Assembly: GCF_000739595.1 (NCBI RefSeq)
Contig: NZ_BBJP01000027.1
Coordinates: 1 to 64,000, forward strand
Direction: 5' to 3'
Origin: Halorubrum halophilum
Lineage (GTDB): Archaea > Halobacteriota > Halobacteria > Halobacteriales > Haloferacaceae
Length of the DNA stretch: 64,000 nucleotides
Shown here: positions 58,557 through 64,000 of the stretch, in pieces
How positions within the stretch are numbered: position 1 is the stretch's first letter
How the letters are laid out: every line of letters begins with the position of its first letter
Notes under the pieces: generated by a model
Told to the model about the DNA's origin: nothing
Seen by the model: the letters and a program-made list of their open reading frames with translations, nothing else
Database searches by the model: none
Made by a program: the position numbers and the translations under genes

Positions 58557-58706
58557 CTAGGCCGCGCGGCGTTCCTTCGCCTTCGGCCGGAGCTTAGTGT
58601 AGCCGCACTTGCGGCAGCGGTCCGCGTCCGGGGAGTTGCGGGCGTTACAGCGCATGCAGATGTGTCGGTCGAGGTTGCGGCGTTCCGCGGCGTCGAAACT
58701 GGCCAT
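58557..58706 (-). CDS. rpl40e: 50S ribosomal protein L40e
   Basis: A 49-residue frame from ATG 58706 to TAG 58557, too short for a length-filtered gene search. It reads [20 protein letters not shown], then [17 protein letters not shown]. The CxxC...CxxC zinc ribbon (Cys17, Cys20, Cys31, Cys34) and the basic tail are the L40e signature. Confidence 0.95.
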   Translation of the reverse strand: MASFDAAERRNLDRHICMRCNARNSPDADRCRKCGYTKLRPKAKERRAA

Positions 58707-58817
58707 ACGAATACTGTCGGGCCGACGCTGTAAAAGGTTGCGAGACGCGGCGGGTCGGGTCGGTCCCCGCTGAGCGCCCTGCGCACCCGTTCTCTCAGAA
58801 GGACGCGACTCGGGCCG

Positions 58818-59087
58818 TTACGCGCCCGCTTCGGAGAGCGCGGCCTCGATGTCCTCGCGCTGGGTGACGCCGACGAACCGGTCGACGACGCCGTCGTCGT
58901 TCTCGACGATGAGGGTCGGGAGCGAGCGCACCTGGTACTGGTTGGCGACGTCCTGCTCCTCGTCGACGTTCACCTTCTGCAGCTCGAAGGCGTCGCCGAG
59001 GTCCTCCTGGATCTCCTCCAGAATCGGGTCCTGCGTCTTACACGGGCCGCACCAGTCAGCGTGAAAATCCAGCAGTCGAACAGTCAT
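58818..59087 (-). CDS. Thioredoxin-family protein
   Basis: 89 residues from ATG 59087; the longer in-frame extension is arginine-rich noncoding sequence. LLDFHADWCGPCKTQDPIL holds the WCGPC redox site, RSLPTLIV the cis-Pro. Slightly shorter than E. coli thioredoxin (108). Confidence 0.93.
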   Translation of the reverse strand: MTVRLLDFHADWCGPCKTQDPILEEIQEDLGDAFELQKVNVDEEQDVANQYQVRSLPTLIVENDDGVVDRFVGVTQREDIEAALSEAGA

Positions 59088-59247
59088 TATCCGGCGCAAC
59101 CTACCGCCGGGCGGCGCATAAGGGTTTCCCACTTGTGCACGCTCTGACTCGAACCGCGGCGGTCGCTCTCGGAGTCGACGCTTCGAGGGGGCTCCACGTC
59201 GAGCACCGAACGAAACGTTTAGAACGGCGCGAGACGCACGAACGGAC

Positions 59248-59412
59248 ATGAGCAGTGGTTCCAACTCCGGCGGACTGATGTCCAGCGCGGGCCTCGTCCG
59301 CTACTTCGACACGGAGGACCGGGACGCGATCACGATCGACCCGAAGACCGTCCTCGCGTTCTGCGTCCTCTTCGGCGTGTTCGTGCAGATCCTCTCGCTG
59401 ACCGTCGCGTAG
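59248..59412 (+). CDS. secG: Preprotein translocase subunit Sec61-beta
   Basis: 54 residues, missed by length filters. The start [20 protein letters not shown], the central [18 protein letters not shown] and one C-terminal membrane helix [16 protein letters not shown] are the archaeal Sec61-beta pattern. It sits at the membrane with SecY/SecE, encoded elsewhere. Confidence 0.95.
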   Translation: MSSGSNSGGLMSSAGLVRYFDTEDRDAITIDPKTVLAFCVLFGVFVQILSLTVA

Positions 59413-59519
59413 ATCGATCGCCCCGGATCTTCCGCTCGCCGCCCTCCCGCTTTCGCCAGCGTCCCGCTTCCCGACTCCGTAACGCGCCCTTTTTGCCCGT
59501 CCCCCACCGACCGACTCCC

Positions 59520-60113
59520 ATGCAAGCAGGCGTCATCGCCGTCCAGGGGGACGTGGCCGAACACGCCGCCGCCGTCGAGCACGCCGCGGCCGCCCACGGC
59601 GAGCCCGCGGAAGTGGTCGAGGTCCGGGAGGCGGGGATCGTTCCCGACTGCGACGTGCTCCTCATGCCCGGCGGGGAGTCGACGACCATCTCGCGGCTGA
59701 TCGGCCGGGAGGGGATCGACCAGGAGATCCGCGAACACGTCGCGAACGGGAAGCCCGTGTTGGCCACCTGCGCCGGGCTCATCGTCTGTTCGCAGGACGC
59801 GAAGGACGATCGAGTCGACGCGCTCGGGCTCGTCGACGCCTCCGTCGACCGCAACGCGTTCGGCAGGCAGAAGGACTCCTTCGAGGCGAAGGTCCCGGTA
59901 AACGGACTCGACGACCCGTTCCACGCCGTATTCATCCGCGCGCCGCTCATCGACGAGATTGGCGAGAGCGTCGAGACGCTCGCGACCGTCGACGGTCGCC
60001 CGGTCGCGGTCCGGGACGGCCCCGTCGTCGCCACCGCGTTCCACCCGGAGCTCACCGACGACCCGCGGATCCACGACCTTGCCTTCTTCCCCGGGCGGGA
60101 GGTGATCGCGTGA
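59520..60113 (+). CDS. pdxT: Pyridoxal 5'-phosphate synthase glutaminase subunit
   Basis: 197 residues from ATG 59520. It supplies ammonia to PdxS. Motifs: GVIAVQGDVAEHAAA, LMPGGESTTISRLIG (oxyanion and substrate loop), nucleophile Cys in ATCAGLIVCSQD, and the catalytic His-Glu in ATAFHPELTDD. Its stop overlaps the hisE start (GTGA). pdxS is not in the window. Confidence 0.95.
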   Translation: MQAGVIAVQGDVAEHAAAVEHAAAAHGEPAEVVEVREAGIVPDCDVLLMPGGESTTISRLIGREGIDQEIREHVANGKPVLATCAGLIVCSQDAKDDRVDALGLVDASVDRNAFGRQKDSFEAKVPVNGLDDPFHAVFIRAPLIDEIGESVETLATVDGRPVAVRDGPVVATAFHPELTDDPRIHDLAFFPGREVIA

Positions 60114-60460
60114 GCGATCCGGACGCAGGCGGCGAAAGCGCGGGCGGCGAAAGCCACGAAAGTCCGGAGGTCCCCCCGGAGGCCGTCCTCGACGAGCTGT
60201 TCGCCACCATCGAGTCGCGCAAGGCGGAGCTGCCCGAGGGCTCGTACACCGCCTCGCTGTTCACCCACGAGAAGGGCGAGAACGCCGTCTTAGAGAAGAT
60301 CGGTGAGGAGTCCACGGAGACGATCCTCGCGGCGAAAGACGACGACCTCGACGAACTCACTTACGAGAGCGCCGACCTCGTCTACCACCTGCTGGTGTTG
60401 CTCGCGATGAAGGACCTCGACCTCGACGACCTCCGCGAAGAACTGCGAGAGCGCTTTTAG
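60110..60460 (+). CDS. hisE: Phosphoribosyl-ATP pyrophosphatase
   Basis: 116 residues from GTG 60110. The all-alpha MazG-like fold shows AVLDELFATIESRKAELPEG, SYTASLFTHEKGENAVLEKIGEESTETILAAK and the metal-binding YESADLVYHLLVLL. It hydrolyses PR-ATP in histidine synthesis. An acidic Gly/Glu/Ser-rich N-terminal tail of ~25 residues is extra. Confidence 0.95.
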   Translation: MSDPDAGGESAGGESHESPEVPPEAVLDELFATIESRKAELPEGSYTASLFTHEKGENAVLEKIGEESTETILAAKDDDLDELTYESADLVYHLLVLLAMKDLDLDDLREELRERF

Positions 60461-60463
60461 TCT

Positions 60464-60877
60464 CTACCGCTCCCGTTCCAGCTCCCGGTTGATATCGTCG
60501 AGCTTCCGATCGATGTCGTCGGGTTCCTCGGTCTCCAGCTCGCTCGCGATCCGACGCTCGAACTCGTCTTCGCTGATATGTCCCTCGACGTACTGCCGGC
60601 GGAGCCGGTCCTGCCGGCTCTCCGAGGCGCCGCCGGCCGACGCGGAGGACGACCGCGACCCGCCGAGCGAGTCGCTCGCGTCGTCGCCGCCGAACAGCCA
60701 CGCCCCGGTCTTATAAAGGACGTAAACGATGCCGACGAACACGGCGAGCGAGACGATCCCAGAGACGATCGCCCACGCGAGACTCAGGATCGCCGAGACC
60801 ACGGAGACGACGACGCTGACGCCGATCAGAATCGCGAGCCCGATCGCGCCGTAGTAGAGGGCCTTTTTGAGAGCCAT
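60464..60877 (-). CDS. SHOCT-domain membrane protein
   Basis: 137 residues: two long membrane helices (YYGAIGLAILIGVSVVVSVV; IVSGIVSLAVFVGIVYVLYK), a Ser/Gly linker, then the short SHOCT domain RLRRQYVEGHISEDEFERRIA and a charged coiled tail. SHOCT domains often cap membrane proteins and mediate oligomerisation; the specific role is unknown. Convergent with hisE, 3 bp apart. Confidence 0.8.
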   Translation of the reverse strand: MALKKALYYGAIGLAILIGVSVVVSVVSAILSLAWAIVSGIVSLAVFVGIVYVLYKTGAWLFGGDDASDSLGGSRSSSASAGGASESRQDRLRRQYVEGHISEDEFERRIASELETEEPDDIDRKLDDINRELERER

Positions 60878-61064
60878 CGACCGGATATGGCGCGTCCGGG
60901 CGCAAATACCTTCTCCCGGCGGATCACTCCGTCTGTGTTCACCCGGCAGATCGATCCGTCCGTCAGAAGACTTATTCGCCGTTGCGGTCGTGACCTAGTG
61001 AAATGCATCCGGAGCCGCGGTCTTCGACGGACGCCCCGTCCACGGACGACCGGGAGGTGCGCCC

Positions 61065-63314
61065 GTGACCGATCGCGCCGCCCCCGACGACGGTCGGTTC
61101 GACTCCGACGGTAACCGGTCCGAAACCGGCGTCGACCGCCGGACCGTCCTCGGCGCGCTCGCGGGGGCCGGGAGCGCCGCGGTCGCGGGCTGTTCCGGTT
61201 CCGGCTCCGGTTCGGCGCCGAGCGACGCAGCGACCGGCGAGCTTGACCCGGAACGGCTCGACGAGCTCGCGGCCCGGTTCGCGCCGACGCTGTACTTCGA
61301 CGTCGCGGAGCCGTGGTTCCCGACCGATCCCCGGCCGTACGCGACCGAGGAGGACGGCCAGACGGTGGTCGACGGGTTCGCGGCGTTCGACGGCTACCAC
61401 GAGCGGTACGACGAGGCGGGCGGGCCGCCGAACCCGACCGTCTTCTACAACGGGGTCCGGTACGAGGACTCTCCGCTCGCGGTCGTCCAGTTCTGGCTGT
61501 ACTCCGCGTTCGACCAGTTCACCGCCAACTTCCACTGGCACGACTGGGAGGTGCTCCACGTCTTCGTCGACCTCGACACGGGCGACCCGCAGCTGTACGT
61601 CGCCAGCTCGCACTCCCGCAGCGTGCCGAACAACGAGTTCCTCGATCCCGACCCCGACGCCGTCCCGCGGATCCTCTCCGAGCTCGGCTCGCATTCCAGC
61701 ACCCTCTCGGTCAACGAGAACCACGACCGGTTCCAGCGGGTCGGCGAGGAGGGGCTGCTCGCCGACATCACGAACACGACGATCGACACCGTCGAGGACC
61801 TCCTCGGGATCCCGCTCGCGTACGGGCTCCCCCGCGACGAGGACATGCGGCTCCCGTTCGTCGTCCCCGAGTACGAGGGCGCGCCGATCTACGAGCACCC
61901 GGATCTCCCCTCGGTCACCCCCGAGTCGCTTGTCGACGGCGCGCTCACGATCCGGTCGCTCGACGCGCTGCGCTCGCCGCCGACCGACCTCCCGCTCCGG
62001 GAGACGGGGATCGCCTTTAGGCACGCCGACCGCGAGGACCCGGTCGCGGACGAGACCGCCGAGGAGGTGATCGGCTACGAGCTCGTCGAGAGTGCCGAGC
62101 TGGAGGAGATCGCGGCGTTCACCGGCCCGCAGCTGAGCTTCGAGTTCGCGGTTCCGGAGGCGGTCGAGGACGCCGTCGCCGGCCACATCACGACCACGGG
62201 CGTCCCGTGGGAGCAGCCGCGCTACGAGAACCCCGCGCTCGACGTGACCGCCGGCAACCACCGGTCGGAGCTCGCGGCGCGGTACGACGCAATCGCCGAC
62301 GAGGAGTCGTTCGGCGACGCCGCGACCGGCGAGCTCGACGCGGTCGTCGCCCGCGTCACCCGCGCGACCGGGAGCGACGACGCCCCCGCCGGCGAGGGAT
62401 TGACGACGACCGACGCGGTCACCGAGTCGTTCGTCCTGATCGAGAGCGATCCCGAAGCGGTCCCCACGTTCGCCGGCGGGGTCGCGGTCGCGAACGGGGT
62501 ACCCGAGGGCGACCACCGGCTCACGGTCAACGGCGCCGGACAGGCGCCGCACAGTGAGGAGCTGACGGTCTCCGCGGACGAGCCTCTGACGACCGCCGGC
62601 GTCGACGGCGAGATCCCCCTCGTCGCCCGCGAGAACGCGACGAAGGTGGAGATCGACGACACGGAGAGCGACGTCGACGTGACCCGAAACGCGATCGAGG
62701 ACGACTTCGCCGGCCGGATCTACGATTCGGCCGTCGACGGAAGCGACGCGGTGTACGTCCACGCGGGCGGCGCGTACACGACCGAGGTGCGCGACGCCGC
62801 CGACGAGGTCGGCGCGTACCGGGTCAATCCGGACTCAGAGTCCCCTGAAACGGGCAAACCGATCCGGATCGATCGGCCCGAGACCGGCGCGGCGTCGCTC
62901 GCCGGGTTCGTGGCGGACATCGCCGAGGAGACGCGGGCGGAGGTGGCGGCGGCCGCGGCCGAAAGCGGCGGCGGGGGCGACGATGACGGCGATAGCGACG
63001 ACGATGACGGCGGAAGCTCCGGCGACGGGCCGGGTGGCTCCGGGGGCGGCCCGTCGAACGCGGTGAACGGCCTTGAACGCGCCCTCGCCGCCGCGGTCGA
63101 CCAGGCGGAGCGAGCCGAGGAGCGCGCCCGCGAGGGCGACGGCGAAGGGACGAACCGCCAACTAGAGAACGTGCTCGATCGGATCGTCCGGATCCAAGAG
63201 CGGCTCGCGGCGGCGCGAGAGGGGCTCCCGCCCGGCCTCGCGAACGCGACCGACAAGCGTGTCGAGCAGGCAGTGCGGCGCGTCGAGCAGGCGCAAAACG
63301 CCGAGAAGCTGTAA
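61065..63314 (+). CDS. Tat lipoprotein with Vps62/NPP1-like domain
   Basis: 749 residues from GTG 61065. An N-terminal Tat motif DRRTVLGALAGAGS and lipobox VAGC indicate export and lipid anchoring. Residues ~60-330 read ARFAPTLYFDVAEPWFPTD, VVQFWLYSAFDQFTANFHWHDWEVLHVFVDL, ASSHSRSVPNNEF. The H-W-H-D-W-E stretch (157-162) resembles the GHRHDWE heptapeptide of NPP1/necrosis-inducing-like proteins and the HEGDWE site of Vps62 proteins. Later parts contain a probable beta domain (~400-530), an acidic/glycine linker (~635-665), then a C-terminal helical domain (NGLERALAAAVDQAERAEER). Its substrate is unknown. Confidence 0.7.
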   Translation: MTDRAAPDDGRFDSDGNRSETGVDRRTVLGALAGAGSAAVAGCSGSGSGSAPSDAATGELDPERLDELAARFAPTLYFDVAEPWFPTDPRPYATEEDGQTVVDGFAAFDGYHERYDEAGGPPNPTVFYNGVRYEDSPLAVVQFWLYSAFDQFTANFHWHDWEVLHVFVDLDTGDPQLYVASSHSRSVPNNEFLDPDPDAVPRILSELGSHSSTLSVNENHDRFQRVGEEGLLADITNTTIDTVEDLLGIPLAYGLPRDEDMRLPFVVPEYEGAPIYEHPDLPSVTPESLVDGALTIRSLDALRSPPTDLPLRETGIAFRHADREDPVADETAEEVIGYELVESAELEEIAAFTGPQLSFEFAVPEAVEDAVAGHITTTGVPWEQPRYENPALDVTAGNHRSELAARYDAIADEESFGDAATGELDAVVARVTRATGSDDAPAGEGLTTTDAVTESFVLIESDPEAVPTFAGGVAVANGVPEGDHRLTVNGAGQAPHSEELTVSADEPLTTAGVDGEIPLVARENATKVEIDDTESDVDVTRNAIEDDFAGRIYDSAVDGSDAVYVHAGGAYTTEVRDAADEVGAYRVNPDSESPETGKPIRIDRPETGAASLAGFVADIAEETRAEVAAAAAESGGGGDDDGDSDDDDGGSSGDGPGGSGGGPSNAVNGLERALAAAVDQAERAEERAREGDGEGTNRQLENVLDRIVRIQERLAAAREGLPPGLANATDKRVEQAVRRVEQAQNAEKL

Positions 63315-63425
63315 GGCGACGATCCCCTTTCGGCGTCGCGTCCGACGCCCACGAGGTGGTGTGCCACGCCGCACCACTGGATGGAAAGCTATACGACGCC
63401 GACCCCTCCACGAGTATATAAGCAG

Positions 63426-64000
63426 ATGTCTCAGGAGGCTTACGACCACACCGCGGTCGAGAAACGGTGGCAGGAGGCGTGGGACGACGCCTCCGTGTAT
63501 CGCACGCCGGATGAGGTGGACGACCCCACCTACGTGCTGGGGATGTATCCGTACCCGTCCGGGAAGCTCCACATGGGTCACGTCCGCAACTACACGATCA
63601 CGGACGCGTACGCCCGGTACCGCCGGATGCGCGGCGACGACGTGCTCCACCCGATGGGGTGGGACGCGTTCGGGCTCCCCGCCGAGAACGCCGCCAAGGA
63701 GCGGGACACCAACCCCCGCGACTGGACGTTCGACTGCATCGACACGATGCGAGGCCAGATGAAGTCGATGGGGTTCGGCTACGACTGGGACCGCGAGGTC
63801 ACCACCTGCACTCCCGAGTACTACCAGTGGAACCAGTGGCTGTTCCGGCGGTTCCACGAGGCGGGGCTCGTCGAGCGCCGCGACGCCGAGGTGAACTGGT
63901 GTCCCTCCTGCGAGACCGTCCTCGCCGACGAGCAGGTGGAGGGCGACGACGAGCTGTGCTGGCGCTGCGACACCCCCGTCGAGACCCGCGACCTGGACCA
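63426..64000 (+). CDS. leuS: Leucyl-tRNA synthetase, N-terminal part (runs off window)
   Basis: 191 codons from ATG 63426 to the edge. Starts [20 protein letters not shown], then the HIGH-type motif [28 protein letters not shown], and the first Cys of the Zn-binding region ([15 protein letters not shown]...CWRCDTPV). The editing and KMSKS parts lie beyond the window. A GTATATAAG sits only ~10 bp before the ATG, too near for a leaderless start there. Confidence 0.96.
   Translation, partial: MSQEAYDHTAVEKRWQEAWDDASVYRTPDEVDDPTYVLGMYPYPSGKLHMGHVRNYTITDAYARYRRMRGDDVLHPMGWDAFGLPAENAAKERDTNPRDWTFDCIDTMRGQMKSMGFGYDWDREVTTCTPEYYQWNQWLFRRFHEAGLVERRDAEVNWCPSCETVLADEQVEGDDELCWRCDTPVETRDLD

Noticed and set aside
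63410-63420. TATA box for leuS
   Set aside because: GTATATAAG is about 10 bp from the ATG, too close to place transcription at or before the start codon; another element nearer 63388 is more likely.

Overview
The window is chromosomal DNA of a haloarchaeon, most likely Halorubrum or a close relative. The evidence is very high G+C coding DNA, acidic proteomes, many leaderless genes with a TATA element about 25-30 bp before the start codon, GTGA/ATGA gene overlaps, Tat-lipoprotein signals, archaeal-type kinases with an RHNxRN box, and archaeal versions of Sec61-beta, L40e, CobY, CobT and CbiZ. The genus is an inference; no rRNA is present.

Layout. 1-2287: a truncated membrane histidine kinase and a glutamate-type symporter. 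2423-14355: a type IV pilus biogenesis pair, ATPase (pilB) then membrane platform (pilC). The ATPase gene is cut in two directly after its Walker A motif by a 7.57-kb integrative element (3970-11542). An 8-bp core (TCAACGCT) lies at both junctions and would restore the reading frame exactly on excision. The element has a six-gene, overlapping, leftward operon ending in a tyrosine recombinase with two small partner genes; an RHH-controlled leftward operon encoding an orphan DUF2213 (viral prohead-protease-like) protein; and two AT-richer cargo genes at its ends: a TraB-like membrane protein and a protein with a HEPN-like RX4H motif. It has no recognisable replication, capsid or packaging genes, so it looks like a satellite or integrative element rather than a full provirus.

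14438-24276: two small membrane proteins, then a nine-gene operon for late adenosylcobalamin synthesis and salvage (cobT, cbiA, cbiB, cobS, cobY, cobD, cbiZ, cobO, cbiP). A long-form CbiX with its DR2241-type Fe-S partner sits 28 kb away (51691-53783). 24450-28449: a globin-coupled transducer, F420:NADP oxidoreductase, polyprenyl diphosphate synthase and a conserved unknown. 28577-42018: two convergent, complete peptide ABC transporter operons, one with its two ATPases fused into one protein; paralogous unknown genes flank the pair. 42743-44995: a GfcR-type PRTase regulator and an NCS2 purine-type permease that share a promoter motif.

45119-64000: mostly housekeeping genes: glutaredoxin, DUF192, PAS kinase, topA, aldehyde dehydrogenase, pheA, cysS, rpl40e, thioredoxin, Sec61-beta, pdxT, hisE, a SHOCT protein, a large Tat lipoprotein with an HxHDWE motif, and the start of leuS. 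Between pheA and cysS is a 500-bp gene-free block with long inverted repeats and a 57-bp tandem repeat, which looks like a structured RNA locus.

The strongest candidate for something new is the pilB-splitting element. It could act as a reversible switch for a pilus system while carrying HEPN and TraB-like cargo.
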